The notes: generated from the letters alone by a model not told the origin. Positions 33,226 to 45,184 are shown, counted from the first letter of the stretch. The stretch: DNA of 64,000 bases from Rhizomys pruinosus (GCA_009823505.1 VZQC01010433.1:94689-158688); one strand, 5' to 3'. Translations and numbers: made by a program.

Positions 33226-34441
33226 ATAACTACTAATTACAGATTGCTAGGAACTTTTGTACAAATGCTAATTTGCAAAATATAATATTCAAGTTTTGAC
33301 AATCAACATTCTTCACAGAGAATGTTTGACAGTGAAATGTCCATTTTCAAGCTCATGTTTTATTGACCTTCATGAGAAGCCAGCTACATATATATGAAGC
33401 ATGATCCATTTTGGTCTTGTCCTAACTTAGCACAGCACACTGGCCACTTCATTGAAAATACTATCATCACAACATCAGCCTGAACTTCCATTCAACATGG
33501 CCTTGGATAACACTCCTTTTCAGCATATGCTGACTTTTTCTTCCTGTTTCTCACAAAGGTACTAAGTTCAATTATATCCTATACCTTTGGCAGACAGTAC
33601 TGTATTGTACAGTTGTGACATCTTGTTTGGCCCTCACGTTTATAGCACCTTGTATTAATCTACCCTAACAACTACTGGGGCACTTTGGAAATAATTGATT
33701 TTTCACATCTGAAAGACTTTTGTTATGCTATGTTAAAGGCAATAAAATAGAAGAAACCATCACAAAAGCGAAATGGAACCAAATGCCAAGAGAAATATTT
33801 TACTTTGGCAAAATTCTCACAAAAGTAATATAAGCATTAAATATTATATGATGATACTTATCTTTTCCTGTTATTACATATCCTTCATGATGTACAGAAA
33901 AAATTCAACAATGTAGGATACCACACTTCTGCAAAGCGGAAATTAAATTTTGCATATTATTTTTCATGTTGGTGTATAGTTTGGGCTACAGTCTGCAAGA
34001 TAAGTGTCACAGTAATCTTTGACGTACAATTGAGACTCAAAGGTAAATGAATGCTTTAAAGAATAAGGACAGGACTTGTGGTTAATATTTTTAAATAACT
34101 ATAAGGTCCTAAGAGAAAAATAAATTTAAAGAATGAATTCTTACTGGTCACTTATGAACTGCAAGTGAAAACACAATTGGAAAAAGAAAATGCATCCACC
34201 CTCACCACTGTTTAATGTCTTCAAGGTCTGTAATATGCTGCAGACGGGCTGGTGATGATAAATGGCAGCTGGAGTCAAACTAGCCAGATTTTTGGTAGTT
34301 GAGTCGAGCATGCTAAAAGTGTTCTACCAGTAAGTTACACTTACTCAATGAGAGACCGTAACACAAATTAATACTTTGCTCAGTTAAAGCTCTGCATTTT
34401 GTATTAGGAATAAAAATATGGGGATATTTTTAATTAAAATT
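33226..34441. other. Unrecognised non-coding DNA
   Basis: No recognised repeat or gene was found in about 1.2 kb. Confidence 0.4.
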
Positions 34442-34456
34442 ACTAATTTAATTCTT

Positions 34457-34493
34457 TTTTATATAGTTCTTTAAAAATTTTTTTATTTATAAT

Positions 34494-34540
<47 letters not shown>

Positions 34541-34753
34541 TATGAATGTATTGTCTGCATGTAGGTTTGTGCATCCGTGTCGTGCAGTGCTGCGGAGGTC
34601 AGAAGAGGGCGTCAGATTCCCCTGGAACTGGAGTTTTCCTGGAATTGGAGTTACAGACGGTTCTCATCCGCCATGTGGGTGCTGGAGATTAAACCCGGGT
34701 CCTCTGTAAGAGCAGTTGGCGCTCTTAACTGCTAGGCCATCTCTCCAGCCCCC
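34457..34753 (-). mobile_element. B2-type SINE, long subfamily, with expanded tail
   Basis: A minus-strand B2 with both ~18-bp units. Its A-rich tail has grown into (TTTA)n at 34488-34541. The perfect 15-bp target duplication actaatttaattctt lies at 34442-34456 and 34754-34768, which places the whole tetranucleotide array inside the retroposed unit. Confidence 0.96.
34488..34541. repeat. (TTTA)n tetranucleotide array
   Basis: About 12 nearly perfect units grown from the B2 tail. Confidence 0.95.
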
Positions 34754-34878
34754 ACTAATTTAATTCTTAAAGAATGCTTACTTATGTAAAAGATCTTCAA
34801 AATGAATATTATATTCATTACATATTTTCTCTTGAAATACAAACCACACACATACAAACACACAAACCACACACACAG

Positions 34879-34881
<3 letters not shown>

Positions 34882-34912
<31 letters not shown>
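34882..34912. repeat. (AT)n microsatellite
   Basis: An uninterrupted run of about 15 AT units following ACACACAG-rich DNA. Confidence 0.97.
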
Positions 34913-34914
<2 letters not shown>

Positions 34915-35262
34915 CAACTGCTCTTTTGATTTAAAAAAAACAGACTGAAGTAAGATGAAGTTGGACTTTGCAAACATTTTTAAATTGAAATTTCCTCATG
35001 TTATCAGAAAAGAAAGAGCATGATATTAATTCATTTAATATTACATTGTGTAAGCATTTATCCTTTAGATATCAAGCAAAATGAAGAAGCTTTCAGCCCA
35101 GTTTGTATTTACAAAACATTAAGTTTATAATTGATTTATTAGCCTTGAAAATAAAATGACTGGCAATTCCTTATTGAATTGTATAAAAGCACTCATATTT
35201 AACACATATATAATGAACACATGAGGTTTTGGTCTTCTTTGGTCTAAGATTCATTAAATAGA
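34913..35262. other. Unrecognised AT-rich DNA
   Basis: Nothing was recognised. Confidence 0.4.
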
Positions 35263-35510
35263 GCCCAAAATATATCTCAGTGAGTAAAGAATCTATTTAA
35301 TGGGTCTTAAACCAAATAAGACTAAAAATTCATAGTAAAGCCTGATTGATATGAGTTCAATCCCCAGGACCCAAGTGATGGAAAAATAAAAGCAATTTCC
35401 TCAAATTGTCCTCTGACCTCCACAAGTGTACAGATATGCCTGTAAACACACATACACAGGCACGCACACACTCACACACAGTAAATAAATGTAATTTTTA
35501 AAAAATGAAA
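35263..35510 (+). mobile_element. B3-like tRNA-derived SINE, diverged
   Basis: 'atatctcagtgagtaaag' at the head, 'agttcaatccccaggaccc' as B-box region, 'attgtcctctgacctccac', then 'acacacatacacagg' and an A-rich tail. About 60 bp in the head region (35295-35345) do not fit the consensus, suggesting an insertion or decay. Confidence 0.7.
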
Positions 35511-35539
35511 AAGAAGATCCATTAAATAGAAAATCTACG

Positions 35540-35740
35540 ATCAAGAGCTAAGAGATAGCACTCGCTGCTCTTCCAAAGGACCTGAGGTTGGTTCCTGTGC
35601 CACCCATGCCTGTGGCTCACAACTGTGTTTACTCCAGCTCCAGAAGTCCCAGCCAGCATACTCTTCTGCCTTCATTGGCACCCACAAACACATAGCATAT
35701 ACACGCACAGATACATAAATAAAATTATTTTTAAATCCAC
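35540..35740 (+). mobile_element. B2-type SINE, diverged
   Basis: 'gcactcgctgctcttccaaa', 'cctgtggctcacaactgtg' and 'ctccagctccagaagtccc' followed by 'acacgcacagatacataaat' and an A/T tail. The first head bases are decayed. Confidence 0.8.
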
Positions 35741-36478
35741 TATCAGCAGTTTTAATTAATATTTATGTGCTCTAGAAACTGATCAAGTACCTTCCATTAA
35801 TAATCTGAACATATTTGCTTGGTTGCCCATTGCTGAAAAAAAAAAAAATAAACAAACGTTTCCTATTTCAGTTTATTTGGAGGAAGAAAAGAAAGCAACA
35901 TAATCCATTTTTAGATGTTCTGAGTCTGACTGTAAAACCACCCTGTGCCTACCTGGTGACTTTATTCTCAAGCCTCAGAAATGTGATATTCTTTTCTAGT
36001 CTAGGCATTTATCATTCACTTACAAAGAGCTCAGTATTTTAAAACATATAAATACAATGGCAAAGCACTGAATTGACACTTGTGATAAAATGCATTTGAT
36101 TAAGACTTAATAAAGCACTCTGCATAGTACTAGTGAATAACGCTTCGTCAGATAAAGTTGGACACAAAGCAAACACAGTGTCAAAGCCAATCTGCCTGAG
36201 CATTATTCAGCCATATTACTTTCTTTATTACTAGATTAAAAAGTACAGATTGTGTTTCAGTAGCTTTTTCATTATTTCAACACATAACACAGTGCTCTTT
36301 GGAAAAGACCACCTAATTCCAAATAAACTACCAAAGGCTAGTGGGCAACCACGGAGAGCCAGGCAATGGGTCCCACGCAGCTCCTGTTATTAGAACTAAA
36401 GTGCTTTGGTTTAAAGCATTACAGTTTCAGAAGTGACTTTGTAAAAATATCCATTGTGCTTTTCTTTCCTTTAGAAAG
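35741..36478. other. Unrecognised, possibly single-copy DNA
   Basis: No transposon signature was seen in 36060-36430, which is of even composition. Comparison with other rodents would show whether it is conserved. Confidence 0.4.
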
Positions 36479-36488
36479 GCCTAATCCA

Positions 36489-36617
36489 GCCGGGCGTGGT
36501 GGCGCACGCCTTTAATCCTAGCACTTGGGAGGCAGAGGCAGGTGGATCTTTGTGAGTTCAAGGCCAGCCTGGTCTACAAAGTGAGTTCCAGGACAGCTGA
36601 GGCAAAAAAAAAAAAAA
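36489..36617 (+). mobile_element. B1 SINE, young, 3'-deleted
   Basis: It begins with an almost unmutated head, 'gccgggcgtggtggcgcacg', retaining three CpGs. The normal 'ggctacagggagaccctg' segment is missing, and the tail A15 follows 'acagctgaggc'. The 10-bp target duplication gcctaatcca lies at 36479-36488 and 36618-36627. Confidence 0.96.
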
Positions 36618-36627
36618 AGCCTAATCC

Positions 36628-37340
36628 AAAAACTAGTGGATATTTCCTGGACTCTTCCTTAAAAAATACAGTTGAGAGAATAAATAAGTTTTTTTTTGTT
36701 TGTTTCTCTGAGTCTTAATTTTCTTTATCTAGATAGCATTTTTGTATTTAGTCTGATTTTACTTTTCAAGTTTTTACCTGTCCATTTAATATAGAATTCT
36801 GTGTCAATCCCTCACAATAGGATTTGGAACAACCTTCTGGGTACAGCTGGAGTTTTGGAGAGAGGATGTCAGACCTCACCAGGAACAGAATGTGACAAGA
36901 AAGGGCAACAAAGCAATGCATAGTGTACAGCAGGAGTTAAGGTCTTAGCAACTGCAGACCTGGGATCCAGGGTCATCTTCATGAAGGAAGGAGGAAGTTG
37001 AGACACTTCTATCCATATGTTCAGACAAGCTGCAGTAGGTAAGGAAGAAACCCCAATTCTATGCTTTGTTTCTAGACTGTTTGTAATAGCTCTAAACAGA
37101 TTCCAGTCAGAGGAAGACCCAAGAAATTATACCTAATGGAATGATGAATTTAGTCAATGAATTGAGGACAGTATGGCTCACAGGAGTGTAGGCAAGGCAC
37201 AAAAAGCAGTTCCAACAATCCTGCTCTACTTGGGAAGCTTAGCTTCTTTCCTTCCTGTGACATTTGGCCTCCAAAATTCACTCTGAAAACTGCTTCCTCA
37301 CACACATGAATGTCATCCATATTTCCTTTTTTTCTCTCCA
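36628..37340. other. Unrecognised non-coding DNA
   Basis: Nothing was recognised. Confidence 0.4.
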
Positions 37341-39310
37341 TTTTTTTATTGATGTTTTGTGTATTTCATACATCATTTTTCAATTCGGTTCAGGCATATT
37401 CCCCTTTCCCTTCCCCCCACCCCACCCCACCCCACCCCACCCCACGCCACCCCAGACCCTGCATTCTGCCATAACTGTCCTGCATCTTTCTCTCAATCTT
37501 GTTTTATGCTTAGTAATTCACATTTTCCTCCATTAATTTTATATTACTTTAAAATATGGATACATATTCTTCACCCATATACATTATTTACAGAGTCTGA
37601 GAATAATTGGTGGGTGGATTCTAAGAGCCCATTGAGAGATTCACATTATAACAACATAGTTGCTTTCAGGTAAACAGAAATATAACAATATTGTCATTCA
37701 GCTTGCCTTTCATCTGGGGGATTTGGTGTTAGCATCCACAAATGAGGGAAACCATTCTCCATTTGTCTTTCTGGGACTGTGTTACTTCACTCAGCATAAT
37801 GGCTTCGAGCTCCATCCATTTACCTGCAAAGTTCATAATGCCATCTTGCTTTACTGCTGAATAGTACTCCATTGTGTAGATGTACCACATTTTTGTCATC
37901 CACTCATCTGCTGAAGGGCATTTGGGTTAGTTCCAGCTCTTTGCTATTGTGAAGAGAGCTGCAATAAACATGGACATGCATGTATCTTTGCCATAGGATG
38001 AGTTTTGAGGGTATATACCCAGGAGTGGTATGACTGGGTCGGGTGGTACGCTCATTCCCAGTCTTTTAAGGGTTCTCCACGCTGCTTTCCATAGTATTTG
38101 TACAAGTTTACATTCCCATCAGCAGTGGATGAGTGTTCCCTTTTCCCCACAACCTCTCCAACATCTGTTATCTTTTGTTTTCTTGATCTTAGCTAGCTGT
38201 ATTGTAGTGAGATGATATCTGAGAGTGGTTTTAATTTACATTTCCTTAATTATTAATGATGTTGAACACTTTTTAAGATGCTTTTCAGCCTTACTGGTAA
38301 AATCTCCGTTCAGCTCTTTACTCCATCCTTTGAGTAAGTGATTTGTCTTCTTACTTCTTTGTTTTTTGAGTAGCTTATATATTCTTGATGTCAATGCTCT
38401 GTCAGATGTATCACTGATAAAGATTTCCTCCCACTCTGTGGGTTTTCTCTTCACCTCCTTGATTTTTTCTTTCACTGTACAGAAGCTTTTGAGCTTTATG
38501 AGGTCCCATTTGTCAATTGTTGAAGTTCCTGTGCAGCTGCTGTCCGATTTAGAAAGTCTTTTCCTATACCTATGTCTTGTGGGTTGTTGCCAACTTTTTC
38601 TTCTATCACCTTCAGGGTTTCAGGCTTCTCATTGAGATCTTTGATCCACTTGGAGTTTATTTTTGTACAGGGTGAGAGGCAGGGGTTTAATTTTGTTCTT
38701 CTACAGATGGTGATCCAATTTTGCCAGCACCATTTGCTGACGATGCTATCCTTCCTCCACTGAGGGATTTTTGCCCCTTTGTCAAATATGAGGTGGCTGA
38801 AATTGTATGAGCTCAAGTTTGGATCTTTAATTTTGTTCCATTGGTCAACAGGTCTGTTTTTGTGCCAGTAGCAGGCTGTCTTTATGACTATGGCCCTGTA
38901 ATATAGTTTGAAGTCTGGTAGGGCAGTCCCCCCTGTATTGCATTTTTCACTCAGGGTTGCTTTAGCTATTTGGGGTCTTTTATTTTTCCATATGAATTTA
39001 AGGATTTTTTTTCCTCCAAGTCTATGAAGAAGCTCATAGGGATTTTGATTGGGATTGCATTGAATTTGTATACCAATTTGGGTAAAATGGACATTTTTAT
39101 TATGTTAATTTTCACAATCCATGAGAATGGGAGGTCTTTCCATCTTTTGATGTCATTTTTGATCTCCTTCTTCAGGGGTTTAAAATTTTTGTTGTTTCTG
39201 TATTTCTTATATTGCTTCCCAAGGTCCTAGTGGTTTTCTAGCATTTTCCCCAAGAAAATTTAGTAGTTCTTTCAGACCCATCCATGTGTATAAGTCTGCT
39301 CCGTGTCTTC
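37341..39310 (-). mobile_element. Rodent L1: ORF2 C-terminal part and 3' UTR
   Basis: Minus-strand frames at 38496-38816 and 38236-38475 read as the C-terminal part of L1 ORF2p (for instance [16 protein letters not shown] and [14 protein letters not shown]), in different phases, so a frameshift lies between them. Further decayed ORF2 blocks continue to ~37725. The 3' UTR includes a G-rich tract and a short A-tail (T7 on plus at ~37342). It is 5'-truncated near 39310, lacking the endonuclease and most of the reverse transcriptase, so it cannot mobilise itself. Confidence 0.9.
37413..37455 (-). repeat. (GGGGT)n G-rich tract of the L1 3' UTR
   Basis: On plus this reads as CCCC runs each followed by A (seven or more). 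On the minus (L1 sense) strand it is a GGGGT array able to form a G-quadruplex in principle. Rodent L1 3' UTRs are known to carry such a G-rich polypurine tract. Confidence 0.95.
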
Positions 39311-39621
39311 TTCTGTTGGAGAGACTTAATTCTTGAAATTATGACTATCAGCAAATGTGTATGAGCCACAGTCATGTAGCTCATAAATAGGCTGATTAGG
39401 AGAAATTACATTTGGTATGTACCCTTTGAGTTTGTAAGCAGAGAGGGCAGTACCTGACAAGAACAGCTCAGTACAAACAATATTTCATTGTGATGGGTTG
39501 GATTAATGATCATCGTCTTTGAGAAAAGTAACTAATCAATCCACTAATCTTGTGGATTCAAGGAGGTAGTTTATATCAGTGGGTAGTAGAAATAAGATAA
39601 TTACCATTTTAATTAATTAAT
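39311..39621. other. Unrecognised non-coding DNA
   Basis: Nothing was recognised. It is the right flank of the truncated L1. Confidence 0.4.
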
Positions 39622-39779
39622 TTATTTTTTTGGTGTTTCCGAGACAGGGACTCCCTGTAGCCCCAGATGTCCTGGAACTCACTCTGTAGACCAGGTTGGC
39701 CTTGAACTCACAAAGATCCACCTGCCTCTGTCTCCCCTCCCGAGTGCTAGGATCAAAGGCATGCGCCACCGCGCCTGGC
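39622..39779 (-). mobile_element. B1 SINE
   Basis: Minus-strand B1 ('ttccgagacagggactccct' to 'gccaccgcgcctggc') with a small 'tcccc' insertion near 39732. The head keeps CpGs. No clear target duplication was found, because the left flank is T-rich. Confidence 0.92.
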
Positions 39780-39781
39780 AA

Positions 39782-39893
39782 ATTTTTTTATTTCTTTAGA
39801 CATGGTCATACTATGTAGCCCTAGCTAGCTAGAAGTCCCTATGTAGACCAAGCTGACCTCTCTTGGTGTTAAAGGTATGTACCATGAGACCTG
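39782..39893 (-). mobile_element. Old B1 SINE with internal deletion
   Basis: 'tagacatggtcatactatgt' and 'agccctagctagctagaag' with 'gtgttaaaggtatgtacc' at the right end. It is in tandem, same orientation, with the younger B1 just to its left. Confidence 0.75.
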
Positions 39894-41715
39894 GTCAGTC
39901 ATTAATTATAATTCCTTTTATCTATATATTTATTTATTTTAATTATGTATATGTGTATGCCTGGGGGGAGGGTCTGTGCATGTGAGTGATAATTAACATT
40001 CTTAAGTCCAAATCTATTGACATCAGTATGAACAATTCATCCCTGCAATTAAAGTTGAGAAAACATTTTCTTGAACCCACTCCCTGCAGTAGGCGTCATC
40101 AGATAAAACCAAAACAGATTATCTTGTGCTAAAGACCAGGTAATCAAAGCAAACTTAGAAATGGATCAATTTACAACACAAAACAATGCAACATGAGATT
40201 TCGGTCAACTTCTGTCAATAGAGTAAATCAAAGGACTCTCTCTTAAACTCAATCAAGAAAGTAATTTTGAAACAACCAATCAACCTTTTGTTCCCAGTTA
40301 CTGCTCCCTCACTTCTTTTCTTTCTATAAAGCCAATCTCCTCTCCTGAAATCTTTGAACAGTCACTCTACTTTATAGACAGAAGCCATCCCACAGTAGTC
40401 ATAAATAAAAGACAACGGGTCTTTAAATTTATGGTAATTTTGTCTTTTGAAGTTCATTTTCATACATGGGCAAATTTGCCTATTTAAAAACAAATACTAC
40501 TCCTATAGATAGCAGCTCAAAATACCTCTTAGAGAATTTATTTGCACGTTCCATTTCCTAAGTCTGCATCTTATTTTTCCCTAGCATTTCAATAGGTCAG
40601 ATCCTCTGTGATTTTTTTCTTCATAGTCTTAGCATGCACTGCCTCAACTATTCCTCTAAAGTTTGATCCAGTGTGGGCCTGTCACAGGTCATAGATCCTG
40701 CTATTTCTTGTGAGTGTGCATTTTCCCCAATTATTTGCTGTCTATGCCAAAAACAGAGAACCAAACATAAAAACCTCCAGGCAAGAACTTACCACTACTT
40801 TCTACTTTGTATTTCTCATGTTTGTGATACTTAACACTGAACCTCTCCTATGGGGACCCTTGATACTTTTCTAAGTTTACCAATGCTTGTGAAACCTGAG
40901 AAATTGTCACAGCAAACTATGGTAAAGGAGTTGGTGACTATCTAAGAAGCATGGAGATGTTTCCACAGGACAAGTCTACAGGGCAGGGTAGGTGGGGAGT
41001 AAAGAGATTAAGAGTTCACATGATATCAGAGGAAGGCCAAAGAGAACCCCTTTGCTCTGGGCTATCATAATAAAATATACACTATTCTATTTATGAGAAA
41101 TTACAGATTATTCCAATAATTACAATTAGATGTTAAAAAGCAACATGCTGAGTTTATAGTGTTAGCTACATTGAGGCCAAATCTCAGCCTTTGGCAGATT
41201 TTCCTTCCAGAACTTGGAACAATCAGTGCTGCTGAATTTTCTTAATTATACTTGGCAAGGCAATCATCAATTGCTCATTTTCCTCTTTAAAACCTTTCTT
41301 AGGCCTAAGTAGGACTAAAGATACTCTTTCACCCATCCCTCTAGCTAAAACCTCTGAATGATCCTTAATTAAAGGTTTATAGAAGTAATAAGAGATAATG
41401 CTTGTGAATTTCACAAGAATCAGTGGATTATACCTTGTGTTTCCAAGTCAAGACCACAAGTCAATATTCCCATGGAAAGACAGATCTCTCTAAAGCATTG
41501 CATCTCACTAAGTTAATAGATGATTAGCTCCCTCGACCAAATTACAACTCTTATGCTTGTTAATGGTTGTGTCAATAACTGTTGTCTACTAGAGAGGGAG
41601 GGAAACAAAACTTACCTTTCTCTACTTAACCAATGTGAACAATCTGCCTTGGGCTACAAGAGCAAATCGCAGGCAAGACTTAGAGAAAGCTTATATAAAA
41701 ATCAAATATTCAAAA
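39894..41715. other. Unrecognised non-coding DNA
   Basis: No recognised repeat apart from short TG-rich DNA near 39940-39990. No gene was recognised. Confidence 0.4.
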
Positions 41716-41716
41716 A

Positions 41717-41790
41717 GTACTGGTAATGTAGCTCAGTGATAGAACACTCACCATGTGTAAGATACAAGGCTTAGTCTCTAGGACTGAAAA
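41717..41790 (+). mobile_element. ID-like SINE
   Basis: 'tggtaatgtagctcagtgat', 'agaacactcaccatgtgt' and 'aggcttagtctctaggac' give the ID order with A- and B-box remnants. Confidence 0.75.
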
Positions 41791-41874
41791 TCCACACATG
41801 CACACATTCGTGTATATTTGTATGTGTATGAATGTGTGTATGCATAAATGTGAATATATATATTTTTGTGAAAG

Positions 41875-41976
41875 AGAAAGTCCTATTCTGCTTTCTAGGC
41901 TGGACTGGAACTCAGGATCCTCTTGCCTAAGCCTCTGAGGGCTAGAATTAACATGTTTGTACCATTATGCCCAGTT
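41875..41976 (-). mobile_element. Old B1-like SINE
   Basis: 'ctaggctggactggaactca' with 'cctcttgcctaagcctctga' and 'aattaacatgtttgtacc' is a degraded B1 order on minus. Confidence 0.55.
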
Positions 41977-42029
41977 GGAGCTACATGTTTATGTTTAATG
42001 CACACAAGTAATACATGAATATTCATTGC

Positions 42030-42780
42030 TGTGGAGTGAGAAGTCCTCCAAGGATGCCCCACCCACCTAAGGGAGGGGTCAGAAGGAAGATCTCTCCATG
42101 CTAGGAGAACTTTGAGAAGCCACTGACACCACTTTAGGAGATGGGCTAGAAACAGTATAAAATCTGCCTCAGGGGTCTGGAGCCCTCTCTTGCCATCTGG
42201 ATCTCCCTGAGAGTGGTTACTGAGTTCATGCCTGAGCTGGGAATTGAATTGGGGAAGGGAAGAGCTGCCACTTGATACCTACCTGATGTAAACTTGTGTG
42301 TAAACTTGTGGATTGTGTCCCTATTTTCACTTTGTAGACAAGTTCAAGTAAACTGGTTGGTTTTTTTCTAGACTGTGTATTAATGAATCTCTTTGTTTTT
42401 CTGGTCTTGGGAGCCCAGGGCTGGGGGAGACAAGGCACCAGTCCCTGCATCTTTCCTGATGGAGGAATAGTGGGGTGGTGTTGTTCCCATTCAGTTTGTA
42501 GGTAAGCTTGAGTAAACCGATTGGTTTTCCCTAGACGGTGGACTAAGGAGTCTTCTGTTTGTGTATATACAAGAAGCCCAGAAGGAAGTGGGTGAGGTAA
42601 GACACCACATGGGTAGATCTCTCCTGGGAGGAATGTCTGCCACAATTGTGAAGGAAATACACCTTAATAAAGGGAGAAGTATATATGAGGAATAAAAGAT
42701 AAAGCTGTCTTTGACCTGTGTCCTTCTCAAGACGTTTCAGAATTGAGTTTATCAGGGTCCCTTCCAAACCTGTGCTGTGC
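42030..42780 (+). mobile_element. LTR-like element with internal ~164-bp tandem duplication
   Basis: It begins TGTGGAGTGAG and contains 'cagtataaaatctgcctcag' (a TATAAAA box at ~42156) and 'ctggagccctctcttgcc' as a possible start region. Two related blocks follow, the first from ~42331 and the second from ~42495, each with 'gtagacaag/gtaggtaag', 'agtaaac' then 'ttggtttt', a 'ctagac' and an 'agcccag' box. AATAAA lies near 42691. It appears to be a solo LTR in plus orientation. The 3' boundary and target duplication are not established, and the family is not recognised. Confidence 0.6.
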
Positions 42781-44018
42781 ATGTAAACACAGGGCTGGAC
42801 ATGGTTCAAGTCTCCTCTACATCACAATAAACAAAGTTATCTGTAACAAAGTTATCAATACTATGTGGCATTGTAAAATCAAATCTTTTAATGAAGAAAA
42901 CCCCCTCTGTCATAACTGTTCTCCAGAGCTAGGAACCCAACATAAGGGTGGTTTGTTTTCTCGTTTGCTTGCATGCTGTCATATTTACTTCTCCTTTCCA
43001 TATGCTCATGGATACAGGTATAAACATAGCCAGAATTTAATTTTTATAACCATGGAATGATATATGCAGCCTGCCTATAAAAAAAAACCATGTATACTTG
43101 TATGTATTGATATTAGTTTGTATGTAAAATATGTGTTTTAAATGCATATTATTTCAAGATAGCAGATATAGTTCCAACTCATTATTTTGAATAGCTTTAT
43201 CATAGTCCATAGGATGCTATGCTGTAATTTACTCAGTTATTCAAAATTATTCAGTTAATCTGAATTAACTATATTTAGGTTTTTCCAGGTGATTGGTTAT
43301 ACAAGATCAAAAGAAACCCTTTGTATTTTGGTTTTTCTACACTGTGCTCTTTTCTGTAGAGAAAAATTCTCAAACATGATAATGGGTGAAATCACTGCTT
43401 AATTTTACCAAATATTTTCTGATTAATTAGTCCATTTTTAAAAATAATTCATATAACCTCAAAAATGTATAGCCAATCCCCATTTCCCTACATCTTATCC
43501 ATCATTGGTTAAAATTGATGTTCTTACTTTTCCCATCATATGGACAAAATAATATAATCTCAGCATGGAGCTAACTTGCCTGCTCACTGGAAATGTTAGG
43601 GATGTAAAGGGAGATTGAGGTCATTTGAAAAGGTTCTTTATTATAAAGAAAGATAAGAAAACTTTTTTCCCAAATAAACTGCCCTTCAGAGAACTTAGCA
43701 AAGATTAAATAATACTACATATTATAAATAATGTTTACAAAAACTAATTTTTCAAGTGATAGAGGACAGTACTTTGTTCAAATCTTAGAACATTTATCAT
43801 ATTCTGCCTTGATACTTTCCTTATTCCCTGTCTCCTAAACCAATAATTCTCAAATGTTAAGAAAAATTAGAATCATCTAGAAGATGTGATAGGTCATTGA
43901 TTGCTGTCTGTGTCTTCTGCCCATACAGCCTTATTCTTCACATTGCATTTCTACTTCAGGAATTCAAAAGTTTAGTTTTATCAGTGTTCATGCTGATGGT
44001 CTAGGACCACATGTTGTA
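42781..44018. other. AT-rich non-coding DNA, possibly with old L1 relics
   Basis: 43180-43330 has phrases reminiscent of antisense L1M 3' DNA ('atttaggtttttccagg'), but not enough to call it. The rest was not recognised. Confidence 0.35.
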
Positions 44019-44033
44019 AACTATGCATCTCTT

Positions 44034-44196
44034 TTTTTTTTTTTTTTTGGTCTTTTCGAGACAGGGTCTCCCTGTAGCCCCAGCTGTTCTGGAACTCACT
44101 CTGTAGACCAGGCTGGCATTGAACTCACAAAGATCCGCCTGCCTCTGCCTCCCAAGTGCTAGGATTAAAGGCATGCATGCGCCACCACACCCAGCT
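44034..44196 (-). mobile_element. B1 SINE, young
   Basis: Minus-strand B1 with a T17 tract, flanked by the perfect 15-bp duplication aactatgcatctctt at 44019-44033 and 44197-44211. It has a small 'gcat' duplication in the head (44171-44178). Confidence 0.97.
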
Positions 44197-44516
44197 AACT
44201 ATGCATCTCTTAAAGGAAAAAGAAAACCTGCAAGTTCCTAGGTATATGTCATTCACCTCTGAATTCCATGCAATCCAACATAATGCTTTGAATGTATTGT
44301 TGACAAGATTCAGGAATTTCAGGAATTTGTTATGAGTACTGTAAGAGTCTATAGCAGTGAAAAGTGGTGATACATGTGAGTCAAAGATTCAACTAGAAAA
44401 TTATTACATTCTCCAAACTGAAGCAACTAGCCCTAATGCAGGCAACTGCATTCCACAGGATACACGAGAGGCTATTGAAGTTGGAATTTATCGTTTATTT
44501 ATTTCAGCTTTGAGCA

Positions 44517-44700
44517 TAAATATGGAAGCGATGGTTCAAGTGGTAAAGGCATTTGCTGCCAAGCCTGATGACTTGAGTTTGATTCCCCACATGATGGAAG
44601 GAAAGAACCAACTCCTGAAAGTTGTCTTCTGGCCTCCAAATGTACACAACAACAACACAAAACACACACACACACACACACACACAAATACTTAAGTAAA
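44517..44700 (+). mobile_element. B3-like tRNA-derived SINE
   Basis: 'agcgatggttcaagtggtaa', 'aggcatttgctgccaagcct', 'gagtttgattccccac' and 'gttgtcttctggcctcc', then (CA)n. This is the B3-type order. The CA run (44660-44690) grew in its 3' end. Confidence 0.8.
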
Positions 44701-44769
44701 TGCAATTGTAAAGAATAAATGTATTTAATCTCACAAAGGGATATGTTGCCACTACAATGAATCAGTTAC

Positions 44770-44950
44770 CTATTCTCATTTACCTTCCACATTGTCTTCA
44801 TAAGCTGAACTATCTTTTCATTATTCAGTTACAGGATTTCTTTAAATATTCTATGTACTTGTCCCTTATCCCATAAATATTTGCAAACAATTTCAATTTG
44901 CTGGACCAGCCTTTTACTTTTTTAATGTGTTCTTTGAAGTATAAAGAGTT
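44770..44950 (-). mobile_element. Old L1 (L1M-like) ORF2 fragment
   Basis: 'tacttgtcccttatcccata' with 'atatttgcaaacaatttc' and 'aatgtgttctttgaagta' is the antisense L1 ORF2 C-terminal order. It is highly diverged. Confidence 0.55.
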
Positions 44951-44954
44951 CTTC

Positions 44955-45150
44955 ATTTGGGGGCTCAGTGATTACAAGGACTGGCTACTGTTACAGAAGT
45001 TCCCAGCACTCACATGGCAGCTAACGGCTGTTTGTAACTTCAGTTCCACAGGATCTGATATCCAATTCTGACCTATGCAGGGATTTCACAACATGGCTAC
45101 ACTTTCCTACATGCAGGCAAAGCACTCATAGACACACAATTTAAAAAAAA
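44955..45150 (+). mobile_element. B2-type SINE, diverged
   Basis: 'gggggctcagtgattacaag', 'cccagcactcacatggcagc', 'acttcagttccacaggatct' and 'ctacatgcaggcaaagcac' with an A8 end. The head is partly lost. Confidence 0.8.
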
Positions 45151-45184
45151 GACTGGAAGAGACCAAAAAAGGACCATAAAACAT

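Noticed and set aside
37264..37673. Proline/threonine-rich frames (PTPPHPTPPH)
   Set aside because: They read the C-rich complement of the L1 3' UTR G-tract.
38236..38816. Possible active L1 ORF2
   Set aside because: The frames are shifted against each other, and the endonuclease and most of the reverse transcriptase are missing.
42226..42645. 139-codon minus-strand frame
   Set aside because: It lies antisense across the LTR-like element with the tandem duplication and has no retroviral motif.
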